Shown: piece after piece, positions 1 through 8,269 of the stretch | Layout: each line of letters opens with the position of its first letter | Position numbering within the stretch: the first letter of the stretch is position 1 | The notes under the pieces: model-generated | The model's database searches: none | What the model was told of the DNA's origin: nothing | Seen by the model: only the letters and a program-made list of their open reading frames with translations | Assembly (NCBI RefSeq): GCF_030068455.1 | Contig: NZ_JAQOSQ010000016.1 | Coordinates: forward strand, 25,632-89,631 | DNA: 64,000 nucleotides | Reading direction: 5' to 3' | From: Roseofilum casamattae BLCC-M143 | GTDB lineage: Bacteria; Cyanobacteriota; Cyanobacteriia; Cyanobacteriales; Desertifilaceae | Made by a program: the position numbers and the translations under genes

Positions 1-153
1 TAGGTGAGTTCCTTGGCAGGGCAGTTCTAAAGCGATCGCCAAGACAAGTCCGTGTTAGTTATTCTTAAGTCAGACTGGTCGCTGGCTTATTGATGGTGTC
101 ATCGAGGATTTGAAATCCTTGCGTTCGTCCCTCTCCGCTACTACCCATGCCCT

Positions 154-279
154 ATGTACACTGGTTTGCCCCTCATAATTCTGGCCCTTGCTTCTGCCTA
201 TCTGATGTCTGTGTATCTGCTACTGGCATTTGCCCAACGCAGTACTAAACTATCGCGATCGCGCAGTAGCGTTCGTTAG
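154..279 (+). CDS. Possible small single-span membrane protein (41 aa)
   Basis: This short frame starts at ATG and encodes about 41 residues. Residues 5-27 are almost all hydrophobic (LPLIILALASAYLMSVYLLL) and the tail is basic (RSTKLSRSRSSVR), the pattern of a one-helix membrane protein with a cytoplasmic positive end. A 12-bp perfect hairpin lies 38 bp after the stop, as expected of a transcribed unit. I do not recognise the family; it does not match the PsaM, PsbX, PetN or PsbY sequences I know. No clear ribosome-binding site is visible and the tail is partly made of HIP1 sequence, so it could be chance. Confidence 0.3.
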   Translation: MYTGLPLIILALASAYLMSVYLLLAFAQRSTKLSRSRSSVR

Positions 280-316
280 CGATCGCGAACGATCGAATTT
301 AATTTTATCTCGAAAC

Positions 317-345
317 CAGAAAAGCCACGATCGGTGGCTTTTCTG
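317..345 (+). terminator. Perfect 12-bp hairpin terminator
   Basis: CAGAAAAGCCAC (317-328) and its exact reverse complement (334-345) enclose a 5-nt loop. The stem has an A-run on the left and a T-run on the right, so it can work in both directions. It sits between the small membrane ORF and the 3' end of murI. Confidence 0.65.
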
Positions 346-362
346 TTGAACATCGGGGTCTG

Positions 363-426
363 AGAAACCGGGTTTCTTGCGCTACCTCAAGCAAGAAGTC
401 GCATCAGTTGGAGAAACCCGGTTTCT
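363..426. repeat. Inverted-repeat element with AGAAACCGGGTTTCT arms, copy 1
   Basis: The 15-bp arm AGAAACCGGGTTTCT (363-377) recurs as its exact reverse complement AGAAACCCGGTTTCT (412-426), separated by 34 bp. A second copy with the same 64-bp span lies at 26018-26081 and a single arm at 56532-56546. Each arm is also near-palindromic by itself. It looks like a small dispersed non-coding repeat. Confidence 0.8.
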
Positions 427-443
427 GGCCTTCATCGAATGGT

Positions 444-1295
444 TCAAACAGACTTGAGATCGCTTAACGGCATTGGAGAAAGAGGCTGAGAACTGTGAAG
501 GGGAGCTAAATGGACGCGCTCGACTTGCGGCGTATACCCCAACCAGGCGAGAGCACTAGTGGCAAACCGTTCTGGAGCACCACTCACGGCAAACCGAGTC
601 GGTTTAGCAGAACGAGGATTGCGCACTCCGAGCAACTCCAACTCCCGTGCAGTTGCTTTCACCACGTGCACTGCCGGATTAACAACCTGTACGGATTTGG
701 GTAAGAGTTGTCGAATGACAGGCTCTAACAGAGGATAGTGCGTACACCCGTAGATCAAAGTATCAATATTTTGTTGGAGCAACGGTTGCAGATACGAGCG
801 AGCTACCTCATAGGTATAAGCATCATTTATCCGATTTTGTTCGATTAGAGGCACGAACTCCGGACAGCCAACTTGCCACACTTGCACGGTTGGATCCACC
901 TCGAGGGCTGCTTTTCGGTACGCTTGACTGGCTGCCGTTGCCGGAGTGGCAATCACTCCAACTCGGTTTCCCAGAGCCACAGCGGCCCTTGCTGCGGGCA
1001 AAATCAATCCCAACACGGGAGTCGAAAACTCAGCGGTTGCCTCTTCCAAGGCAAGAGCATTGCTGGTGTTGCAAGCCATCACCACCATTTTTACTTCTTG
1101 TTGCTCCATCCACGTCATAATTTCGCGGACGAACTGAATAATTTCTGCTGGCGATCGCGTACCATAGGGCAAGCGTGCCGTATCGGCAAAATAAACAATC
1201 GACTCTTGCGGAAGCTGACGGTACATCTCGCTCAGTACTGTCAGTCCTCCCACACCGCTATCAAAAACCCCTATCGGCCGGCGATCCATACTCAT
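444..1295 (-). CDS. murI: Glutamate racemase MurI
   Basis: The enzyme interconverts L- and D-glutamate in the cytoplasm to supply D-Glu for peptidoglycan. The N-terminal GVFDSGVGGLTV motif and both catalytic-cysteine motifs are present: ACNTSNA and GCTHYPLL (Cys82 and Cys191 if counted from the GTG at 1316). Length (283 aa from the ATG at 1295) fits the family. An in-frame GTG at 1316 and another ATG at 1289 are alternatives; I chose 1295 because a GAGGAG run lies upstream and GTG 1316 has none. It follows amiC by under 60 bp on the same strand, so the two cell-wall genes probably share a transcript. Confidence 0.95.
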   Translation of the reverse strand: MSMDRRPIGVFDSGVGGLTVLSEMYRQLPQESIVYFADTARLPYGTRSPAEIIQFVREIMTWMEQQEVKMVVMACNTSNALALEEATAEFSTPVLGLILPAARAAVALGNRVGVIATPATAASQAYRKAALEVDPTVQVWQVGCPEFVPLIEQNRINDAYTYEVARSYLQPLLQQNIDTLIYGCTHYPLLEPVIRQLLPKSVQVVNPAVHVVKATARELELLGVRNPRSAKPTRFAVSGAPERFATSALAWLGYTPQVERVHLAPLHSSQPLSPMPLSDLKSV

Positions 1296-1352
1296 AATGT
1301 CTTGCGAACTCCTCACTCACACCATAGGGTTCAGCCGGATAAGCTTCTCCCC

Positions 1353-2879
1353 TTAATAGTTTTGTCGAACGTGTCGGAGAATGCCATTAGCAATCCCTTG
1401 CGCCATTTGGCGGCGGAAGACGGGACTGCGTAACTTGGCAGCATCTTCGCGACCGGTGACAAACCCAGTTTCGACCAATACCGAAGGCATTGATGTTTCC
1501 CTGAGTACATAAAATCTAGCACGACGAATCCCGCGATCGCGCATATCCAGTGTTTGCAGAATGCTGCTGTGGATATCGCGAGCTAAACCCCGTCCCGTTT
1601 CATAATAAAAAGTCTCCAGGCCGTTGACATCCGGACGACTCAAACTAATGGCGTTGGCATGGATACTGACAAACAACGTTGCATTGGCTCGTTCTGCCAT
1701 ATCCACCCGAGGTCTTAAATCGATTTCGCGATCGTCAGAGCGCAATAATACGGCTTGCACCCCATTCTGTTCTAGAGTGGCTGCCACTTGCCGAGAAATA
1801 TCCAAAACAATTTCTTTCTCCAACAGTCCATTTGCCACTGCTCCGGGGTCGCGACCGCCATGGCCGGGGTCGATAGCGACTCGCACCCGAGAGTTGGTTA
1901 CCGGACGAGGAGCAGGAGGATGGGGAGTGGGTTTGGGAGGAGCAGGTGGAGGCAGGGGATTTGCTGGTGGCGGAACATTGATGGCGACGGCTGGTGGAGT
2001 ATTTGCTGGAGGCGGAACGGGACTGGGAGAAGGACTCCAAGGCGCTCCAGATGAGGAGAGTTCGCGATCGACAGGCCAGGGTTGTTGCACGGAGTCATCG
2101 GAAAGTCCGCTGCTTCCAGAGACGGGAATCAGGACAATTCCAAATCGATTGGTTAATCCTTGCCAATCCGGACTTTCATGAGTCACATCTAAAGTCACTC
2201 GAACAATAGAATCGGGAAGTTGGCTTAATCGGACTTGGCGCACCCCTTGGCTGTTAATGGCTAAGGAGCGTTGATGCAGGTCTGGCGCAAGAGTTGCTTG
2301 TTGGAAGTTGATGGTAATTTGTCGTTGATTGCTAGTGCGCTCGACCGAGTTGACTTTGGGTTCGTCGCCATTAACGCGCAAGTAAAACCCATCGCGGGTA
2401 ACGCGAAGTCCGCTAATTTGCGATCGAGCATTGCTTGTTGGTGGCGGTTGCACTGGAGCGGGAGTGCTTGTGGGAGGAGGAGTAGTTTGCCGTTCCGGAT
2501 TGGGAATATTGACGACCCAGCGGCGAGGAGAGATGCCTTGAAATTTGACGCGATCGGGATTAATTGTATACCCTTGCTGTAGTTCAATGACCAGTCGCGT
2601 GGTGCTGGAGTTGAACTGACCGGTGCGGACTTGTTTAATACCGGGAGTATTGACCAATTGTTCCCGAAGTTGCCGGCCTAATTGGATTCCAGGTAAATCC
2701 ACCACTAGGCGAGTCGGCCCGTAAATCAGTTTGGCTCTGGGTTGAACGTTGGTATCTGTGGTGAATTCCAAACGGTTACTGCGGGTATCAAAACGCCAAT
2801 TTTCTAAGCTGGCAGCATAAGCTGGAGATGAAAGCAGCCATAATCCTAGAACGCCTGGTAAAAGCCGATGAAGTTTCAC
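1353..2879 (-). CDS. amiC: N-acetylmuramoyl-L-alanine amidase with AMIN domains
   Basis: This periplasmic zinc amidase cleaves the amide bond between MurNAc and the stem peptide, a step in daughter-cell separation and, in filamentous cyanobacteria, septal nanopore formation. A signal peptide (residues 1-22, ending AYA) is followed by an AMIN domain (about 26-128), a Pro-rich linker, a second AMIN-like segment (about 155-252), a long Pro/Ala linker and the Amidase_3 domain (about 332-505). The catalytic domain keeps AIDPGHGGRDPGA, SIHANA and VLVETGFV, which carry the zinc ligands and the catalytic Glu. It is first gene of an apparent amiC-murI operon. AmiC is the best label, but paralogues AmiA/B cannot be excluded. 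Confidence 0.93.
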   Translation of the reverse strand: MKLHRLLPGVLGLWLLSSPAYAASLENWRFDTRSNRLEFTTDTNVQPRAKLIYGPTRLVVDLPGIQLGRQLREQLVNTPGIKQVRTGQFNSSTTRLVIELQQGYTINPDRVKFQGISPRRWVVNIPNPERQTTPPPTSTPAPVQPPPTSNARSQISGLRVTRDGFYLRVNGDEPKVNSVERTSNQRQITINFQQATLAPDLHQRSLAINSQGVRQVRLSQLPDSIVRVTLDVTHESPDWQGLTNRFGIVLIPVSGSSGLSDDSVQQPWPVDRELSSSGAPWSPSPSPVPPPANTPPAVAINVPPPANPLPPPAPPKPTPHPPAPRPVTNSRVRVAIDPGHGGRDPGAVANGLLEKEIVLDISRQVAATLEQNGVQAVLLRSDDREIDLRPRVDMAERANATLFVSIHANAISLSRPDVNGLETFYYETGRGLARDIHSSILQTLDMRDRGIRRARFYVLRETSMPSVLVETGFVTGREDAAKLRSPVFRRQMAQGIANGILRHVRQNY

Positions 2880-3571
2880 GTGGTTTCCTCGCCGATGGTA
2901 GTGTAGCCCGTGCTGGGTTGGCAGTGACTACGAGTTACTGGTAGGAGGCGACCCCGGTTGGAGTGTTATTTGTTCCTACGAGCGCTGGTAGTTATGCCGA
3001 ACCTGCAGCAGAATTATGCTGGCGATCGCATGAGCAATCGCCCCTATTTTGGTAGTACGCTACTGTTGGGCAACCATCCGGGTGACTTTGAGGGAGTATC
3101 GAATTTTCTGTGGATTGCGATCGGCTTGTGCGATCGTGATATCAAGTCCGTTTGATTAGCTAGAGTGTCGGGATGAGAGAAAAACCACAGAGACACAGAG
3201 AGCACAGAGAAGGCATGGGTAGAGACAAGGCATGCCTTGTCTCTACTGGGTTTCGGTTAATTCTTGAATATAGTCTGTGCTAACTGGATTTGGTCTAAGA
3301 ATGTCCTAACCGTATTGTATTTTAGCTGATTAGCCGAACTTGATATAAAATGCTTTTTCGAGATGAGAGAGCATGGCGATGATGGATAGTACTATTCACG
3401 ACAATACCCCATATTTAGCATTTAAGCAGACAAAAACTACTATATCTAGAATTTATACTCTGTTCTACTCAGCTAAAAGTCTTTTGAAGTTCATGTATGA
3501 GCCACAAATTAGTTTGTAGCTCATAAAACTAGAAATATGAGCCGCAAAAAAATCACCACATTGTAGCAGTA
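2880..3571. other. Repeat-bearing intergenic region without a convincing gene
   Basis: About 690 bp separate amiC and fic. The left part carries HIP1 cores; the middle has a run rich in ACAGAGA units (about 3184-3210) followed by a 28-bp palindrome; the right part (about 3290-3570) is strongly AT-rich. A 48-residue frame at 3373-3519 (+) and a 65-residue frame at 2958-3155 (+) are open but show no recognisable protein. TGAGC/GCTCA arms with inner ACAAA/TTTGT (3498-3523) form a hairpin just beyond the fic stop that might end its transcript. Confidence 0.6.
3219..3246. repeat. 28-bp perfect palindrome (cyanobacterial dispersed repeat type)
   Basis: GTAGAGACAAGGCA followed directly by its reverse complement TGCCTTGTCTCTAC gives a 28-bp perfect palindrome. 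Sequences of the form GTAGAGAC...GTCTCTAC are a familiar dispersed repeat class in cyanobacterial genomes. An ACAGAGA-rich stretch precedes it. Confidence 0.75.
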
Positions 3572-4693
3572 TCACAATATACTGCGCCCTTCCGCTATAT
3601 TAATGAGTCTTGAGAATGCATAGATTGCAGGATTCCTACCGCTTGACTCTCTGAGAGTAACCAAGATGTCATTATCCCGAAGCAGGAGAAGAATTCTTTT
3701 CGCCGTTGATGTTGGGACTTCCTTGCAGTTTGTAAAGTCTGACGATTTAAAGATTGGACGAGCAAAAATAAAGTCTAGTACGTGAATAGCATATTGAGAA
3801 TGAGTTAGATCGATTACTTTACTTTTGAGTTCATTGTAAAGGTTCAACATAGCTCGAGCTTTTGTTTGGTTTTCTTCCGCCTGTTCTGCTACTGCCCTTA
3901 AGAAAAAAGCACACCAACTCGTCCAGTCATCATTGCGTGAAATTGATAGCAATCTTTCATAGTATTCATCGCGATTAGCTTCAAAAAAAGCACTAATATA
4001 AAACATCGGACTTTGAATCAATCCAGTTTCGTACAGGAAAAGTGGTATGCACATTCTCCCCAATCTTCCGTTCCCATCTAGAAAAGGGTGTAAAGCTTCA
4101 AACTCAGCATGTATCAGGGCTAGTTGAACTAATTTATCGGGGTAATCATCATGAATGAAATGTTCCCACTTATCTAGTCCTTTTTGTAAATAGTCTACTG
4201 AAATCGGAATGTATCGAGCATTGTCGATTGAACATCCAGGGGGGCCGATCCAGTTTTGAATATGCCGATATTCACCTGGAGATCTTCCATGTCCTCTGAC
4301 TCTCTCTAGTAAAACGGTATGAGCTTGTTTAATCACTCGCTGGCACAAAGGCAAATCGTTAAGCAGCTCAACAGCAGACATCATAGCTTTACGGTAGTTG
4401 AGCACCTCATTGATGTCATCTGTTTGTTGTGTGGAGAGACGATCTAATCCTCCCTTTGCTTCATACTCAAGAACCTCTCCCATAGTTGCTTGAGTACCTT
4501 CAATTCGAGAGGACAGAACAGCTTCTTGAGTTGTCAAAGGAGTGAGTAGTACCGTCGCGTTGGGAATTGCTGCTAACATTGCATTATATCCAGCAAGAGC
4601 AGCATGGGCCGGCCCGATGAATGGAATGAGTTCACTCCACTCAATATGGTTGGTAGGAAATCGACCGTAATGGTAGCGGACGGGGTGATTCAT
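3572..4693 (-). CDS. Fic-domain protein (AMPylator-like) with N-terminal inhibitory motif
   Basis: Fic proteins transfer AMP or another nucleotide moiety to a hydroxyl side chain of a target protein. The core motif HPFLDGNGRLGR (residues 202-213) has the catalytic His and the phosphate-binding Gly-Asn-Gly-Arg. An S-x-x-x-E-G motif at 61-66 (SSRIEG) fits the inhibitory helix of class II (intramolecularly inhibited) Fic proteins, so activity is probably gated. The C-terminal ~80 residues look like a winged-helix DNA-binding end. The gene starts 18 bp after yebC and could be cotranscribed. It contains no HIP1 core and is richer in A/T than its neighbours, which suggests acquisition from elsewhere. 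The target is unknown. Confidence 0.9.
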   Translation of the reverse strand: MNHPVRYHYGRFPTNHIEWSELIPFIGPAHAALAGYNAMLAAIPNATVLLTPLTTQEAVLSSRIEGTQATMGEVLEYEAKGGLDRLSTQQTDDINEVLNYRKAMMSAVELLNDLPLCQRVIKQAHTVLLERVRGHGRSPGEYRHIQNWIGPPGCSIDNARYIPISVDYLQKGLDKWEHFIHDDYPDKLVQLALIHAEFEALHPFLDGNGRLGRMCIPLFLYETGLIQSPMFYISAFFEANRDEYYERLLSISRNDDWTSWCAFFLRAVAEQAEENQTKARAMLNLYNELKSKVIDLTHSQYAIHVLDFIFARPIFKSSDFTNCKEVPTSTAKRILLLLRDNDILVTLRESSGRNPAIYAFSRLINIAEGRSIL

Positions 4694-4711
4694 TGTCTTG
4701 CCGATCGCCTA

Positions 4712-5482
4712 TCAAGAAGAAACACTTAATGTCATGAGTTCGTCGCTCATTTCAAAGTTAGGCGTCACATTTTGAACATCATCTAACTCTTCTAACGCAT
4801 CCAATAATTTTAACAGCGATCGCGCTTGTTCTTCGTCGGTTACTTCAACTGTATTTCCCGGTATCCATCGCATTTCCGAAGCAACGATCGCAAACTGTTC
4901 GGCGTGTAATGTTTGACTCAACTGTTGCAGATTTCCCACCTCAGTTAAGACTTCCACCGTCGCCTCATCATCCGGATCGTCTACCCATTCATAAGTCTCT
5001 GCTTCCGCCTCTACTGACACTTCCAGCAACCGTTCTTCATCCACGTCACCGGTGAGGCGCACGACTCCTTTATGGGAAAACATCCAACTGACGCATCCCG
5101 TTTCTCCTAAACTCCCGCCATTTTTCTTAAACGCTTCGCGAATATCTGCGGCGCTGCGATTTCGGTTATCGGTTAATGCTTCAATGACTAATGCGACGCC
5201 ACCCGGGCCGTATCCTTCATAACGAATAAACTCATACTTATTAGTATCATCTTCCCACGTTCCCGCTCCTTTGGCGATCGCGCGATCGATATTATCATTG
5301 GGAATGCCAACCGCCTTAGCTTTGTCAATAGCTGTCCGTAACTGGAAATTCCCTGCCGGATCTGCTCCGTTGCGCGCGGCAACAATAATTTCCCGAGAAA
5401 CTTTGGTAAAAACCTTGCCTCTTTTGGCATCAACTCGTGCTTTTTGACGCTTAATATTTGCCCACTTACTATGTCCTGCCAT
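4712..5482 (-). CDS. YebC/PmpR family regulatory protein
   Basis: Members are cytoplasmic; some are described as transcriptional regulators, and others act in translation of difficult peptide stretches. The N-terminus MAGHSKWANIKRQK and the following Arg/Lys-rich segment are diagnostic, as are IPNDNIDRAI and the block around EGYGPGG. The length of 256 aa is normal. The downstream fic gene begins 18 bp after the stop on the same strand. HIP1 sites occur inside this gene, unlike in fic, so the two probably have different histories. Confidence 0.93.
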   Translation of the reverse strand: MAGHSKWANIKRQKARVDAKRGKVFTKVSREIIVAARNGADPAGNFQLRTAIDKAKAVGIPNDNIDRAIAKGAGTWEDDTNKYEFIRYEGYGPGGVALVIEALTDNRNRSAADIREAFKKNGGSLGETGCVSWMFSHKGVVRLTGDVDEERLLEVSVEAEAETYEWVDDPDDEATVEVLTEVGNLQQLSQTLHAEQFAIVASEMRWIPGNTVEVTDEEQARSLLKLLDALEELDDVQNVTPNFEMSDELMTLSVSS

Positions 5483-5572
5483 ACGCCTTTATTTTCGATT
5501 CAATCGCTTTTTCTCTTTATCTCTCAATAGTGTAACCCATTCAGTTCTCTTTGCCGAGTTCCCTGATGCCGG

Positions 5573-5588
5573 GCGCTGCGCGCAGCGC
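5573..5588. repeat. 16-bp GC-rich palindrome
   Basis: GCGCTGCGCGCAGCGC is a perfect palindrome in the gap between yebC and the small phosphatase gene, which are divergently arranged. It could be an operator or a repeat fragment; nothing more can be said. Confidence 0.45.
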
Positions 5589-5676
5589 ACTTATGGCCTT
5601 TTGTTATCCCGAGATACCCTGCGATCGGTTTCCAGGTTGTCTGCTAACCTAGAATAGAGCGATCGTGACTAATGTT

Positions 5677-6009
5677 ATGGCAGACCAGAAATTCTTATTT
5701 GTGTGCAGTCGCAATCAATGGCGATCGCCGACTGCAGAAAAAATTTGGTGCAACACCAATGGTATCCAAGTCCGTTCTGCTGGAACGAGTCCGAAAGCGC
5801 GACGCAAGATCTCTGCTTCCGATGTGCAGTGGGCCGATCGCATTTTTGTCATGGAAGGAAAGCACAAGGAACGACTGCAAGCACAGTTCTCAAACTTCCT
5901 CCAGTATAAGCCTATTCACGTGCTCGATATTCCCGACTCTTATGATTATATGGATGAGGAATTAGTCGAAATGTTGACTCTATCAATCTCGCCTTTCATC
6001 CCTGAATAA
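5677..6009 (+). CDS. Low-molecular-weight tyrosine-phosphatase-like protein
   Basis: This 110-residue protein has the P-loop signature C-x5-R-S (Cys10 to Arg16 in VCSRNQWRSPTAE) of low-molecular-weight protein tyrosine phosphatases. The Asp/Pro-rich loop DIPDSYDYMDEEL near the C-terminus resembles the small predicted phosphatases of COG4551, and the length fits that group rather than the ~155-aa classical enzymes. I start at ATG 5677 because family members begin a few residues before the P-loop; an in-frame GTG at 5665 would add four residues. It is divergent from yebC and convergent with the antiporter gene. The substrate is unknown. Confidence 0.8.
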   Translation: MADQKFLFVCSRNQWRSPTAEKIWCNTNGIQVRSAGTSPKARRKISASDVQWADRIFVMEGKHKERLQAQFSNFLQYKPIHVLDIPDSYDYMDEELVEMLTLSISPFIPE

Positions 6010-6018
6010 TAATTTTCT

Positions 6019-7239
6019 TTAGAGATTTTGGTTGAGTAATTTCGGACCGCTGAATTTAATCCCGATCGCGCCGAGCGGAGCAGTTATCACAATACTTAAA
6101 ACTGCGATCGCCAAAATTGCTTGTCCGGTGGCTTCGGTCATGGAGGTCATTTTTCCGTCGTAAAATAGCGAGAGGGGAACCGCGCCAATGGCAGCTTGTA
6201 CTGTGGCTTTTGGCAAGTATGCGATCGCGCAAAATAGTTTTTCTTTGTCATTGAGATCGGACTGAAATAATGAGGCATAAACTCCAATGCCGCGCGCGAC
6301 TAATCCGATCGCAATAATAGCTAAGCCGACGCCGAATAAGGATGGATCGATTTGCTTGAGATCGACTTGCGTACCGATATAAACAAATAACAATACTTCC
6401 GAGAGTACCCAAACTTTACCAAATTTAGCTGCTAATCGGCGCGCCAAAATATCGTATCGTTCGAGAATAACGAATCCAATGGCCATAATTCCCAATAAGC
6501 TGGCGATCGGTAAGATAGTCTTAATCGCAGTTAGTTCGGAAATTTCATAAAATAAAATTGCAATTGTCATAAAAATAATGACTTTTTTGGTATCGCGCAT
6601 ATGATACCTTTGGAAAAACCAGACGAGAGCAAAGCCGAGCGCAACACCGATCGCAATTCCCAAAGCAATCCCCAAGGGTACGCTAATTGTCAAGCGAGCA
6701 ATATTGACTGAAGTTCCGGTTGCTAATCCGACAAACACGCCAAAAATAGTAATGGCGAAAACATCATCCACGGAAGCACCGGCTAAAACTAAGGTTGGCA
6801 CTTCCTTTTGCTTTCCCCAACCCGCTTCTTTCAATTCCAACATTGATGGGACAACCACTGCCGGAGAGACTGCCGCAATAATGAACCCTAACATTCCCGA
6901 TTCAATGAAGGTTAAGTCTAACAAATAATGAGCTGCGATCGCTATCGTCGTTCCTTCTAAAATTCCGGGAATAAAGCTCATGCGGATCGCCGGTCCTCCA
7001 ATCCGATTCAGAGTAGCTTTGTTAATACCTAAACCAGCACGAATTAAGATAACAATTAAAGCGACGGTTTTAAACGATCGCAATAATGTTAAGACCTCAT
7101 CGTCGATCGTGTCGAAACCACTCGGTCCCAGAATTAATCCCGTAGCAACTAAACCCAATAATCCGGGGAGTTGAATCCGATTAAAGAGATAATAGAGAAC
7201 TAAAGCCGTTAGGATAACACCCGCAAGATTGAGTAACAT
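6019..7239 (-). CDS. Cation:proton antiporter (CPA family)
   Basis: An integral membrane protein of 406 aa with about 12 hydrophobic segments, probably exchanging Na+ or K+ for H+. The motif SPAVVVPS (125-131) and the paired acidic residues ASVDDVFA (Asp158-Asp159) in a membrane helix are typical of electrogenic CPA-type antiporters, where the Asp pair binds the ion. There is no C-terminal TrkA-N domain, so it is not a full-length Kef channel. It lies 32 bp beyond the 3' end of the minus-strand response-regulator gene and may be cotranscribed with it. Confidence 0.88.
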   Translation of the reverse strand: MLLNLAGVILTALVLYYLFNRIQLPGLLGLVATGLILGPSGFDTIDDEVLTLLRSFKTVALIVILIRAGLGINKATLNRIGGPAIRMSFIPGILEGTTIAIAAHYLLDLTFIESGMLGFIIAAVSPAVVVPSMLELKEAGWGKQKEVPTLVLAGASVDDVFAITIFGVFVGLATGTSVNIARLTISVPLGIALGIAIGVALGFALVWFFQRYHMRDTKKVIIFMTIAILFYEISELTAIKTILPIASLLGIMAIGFVILERYDILARRLAAKFGKVWVLSEVLLFVYIGTQVDLKQIDPSLFGVGLAIIAIGLVARGIGVYASLFQSDLNDKEKLFCAIAYLPKATVQAAIGAVPLSLFYDGKMTSMTEATGQAILAIAVLSIVITAPLGAIGIKFSGPKLLNQNL

Positions 7240-7271
7240 AAAATTAGCGTCCTCTAACCTAGCATCCCAGT

Positions 7272-7946
7272 TTATTCGCGCAAGACATATCCCACACCGC
7301 GCACCGTTTGAATTAAGCGTTTTTCTCGATCGGCTTCCAACTTCAAACGCAAGTAGCGGATATACACCTCAATGATATTAGAATCGCCCATAAAATCATA
7401 TCCCCAAACCTGCTCTAAAATACGATCGCGGGTCAGCACTTGTCGGGGATGAAACATCAAATACTCCAACAGATCGAACTCCTTCGCCGTTAACTCGATC
7501 GCCCGATCGCCGCGCTTCACCTCCCGCGATCGCCGATCCAACTGCAACTCCTCAAACACCAACCGCTCCCGATCGGGTTTCTGAGTTCGACGGATTTGCA
7601 CCCGCACCCGCGCTAGCAACTCCTCAATACTAAACGGCTTCACTAAATAATCATCAGCGCCAGCATCCAATCCGGCCACGCGATCGCCCACTTCATCCTT
7701 AGCCGTTAATAAAATCACCGGGACATCCGTTCCCGTATTGCGCAAGCGACGACAAATATCAACCCCGCTCAACCCCGGTAACATCCAATCCAAAATGACC
7801 AAATCCGGCTCCAACTCTCGAATCCGCGTTAATCCAGTCAATCCGTCTGGAGCAACGGTCACTTTATATCCTTCGTACTGAAGCTCTAATTCCACAAAAC
7901 GTGCTAGTTTCGCCTCATCTTCAATCACCAGAATATGGGAACTCAT
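7272..7946 (-). CDS. OmpR-family response regulator
   Basis: A two-domain DNA-binding response regulator: receiver (about 1-118) and winged-helix output (about 130-224). The receiver has the acidic pair ED (9-10 from the ATG at 7946), phospho-acceptor Asp53 in LVILDWM and Lys103 in LVKPF. The output domain ends with the usual VRGVGYVL. An in-frame start at 7964 adds six residues before the first beta strand and is less likely. No histidine kinase is adjacent. The downstream antiporter gene is 32 bp away, making ion homeostasis a plausible target. I cannot assign it to a named cyanobacterial regulator. Confidence 0.92.
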   Translation of the reverse strand: MSSHILVIEDEAKLARFVELELQYEGYKVTVAPDGLTGLTRIRELEPDLVILDWMLPGLSGVDICRRLRNTGTDVPVILLTAKDEVGDRVAGLDAGADDYLVKPFSIEELLARVRVQIRRTQKPDRERLVFEELQLDRRSREVKRGDRAIELTAKEFDLLEYLMFHPRQVLTRDRILEQVWGYDFMGDSNIIEVYIRYLRLKLEADREKRLIQTVRGVGYVLRE

Positions 7947-8183
7947 GACCGCCCAATTCCTCAATAACTCAATATACCCATGATAGTATGGAGACCGGTC
8001 AAACCCAACAAATTGCCAGACAAGCTTGCGACAACCTCAACCGCCAGTGCGATCGTTACAGCTAGACCTGCTATCGTAGAAACACAGAGGAAATAGCTCG
8101 ATAATAACTAGAGATCTAGGGTCAGAGATAATAGAATCAATTCTCCGTTGGGATAGCACCAATCGCGGTTATTCCTTCTCAAG

Positions 8184-8211
8184 GGATTATTCTGGATGAC
8201 TGGAATAATCC
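8184..8211. promoter_or_regulatory. 9-bp perfect inverted repeat before the PP2C gene
   Basis: GGATTATTC (8184-8192) and GAATAATCC (8203-8211) are exact inverted arms separated by 10 nt, ending 58 bp before the chosen PP2C start. No T-run follows, so an operator or leader hairpin is more likely than a terminator. Confidence 0.4.
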
Positions 8212-8269
8212 GATGTACAAATAAATAACTCTAGACTGCGGAACATTGCACCAAATATCAACGAACCCT

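Noticed and set aside
1..153. Possible RNA gene at the window start (sequence ending CTCTCCGCTA)
   Set aside because: It looked like a tRNA 3' half, but no proper T-loop or acceptor pairing could be drawn, and tmRNA, 6S and SRP patterns do not fit.
1624..2181. 185-codon frame on the plus strand inside amiC
   Set aside because: Gly-rich translation comes from the complement of the Pro-rich linker.
2958..3155. 65-codon open frame on the plus strand upstream of amiC
   Set aside because: No recognisable motif, no ribosome-binding site and an irregular composition with HIP1-derived residues.
3373..3519. 48-codon frame on the plus strand opposite the end of fic
   Set aside because: AT-rich region where open frames arise by chance; no family pattern. 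An antitoxin role could be imagined but has no support.
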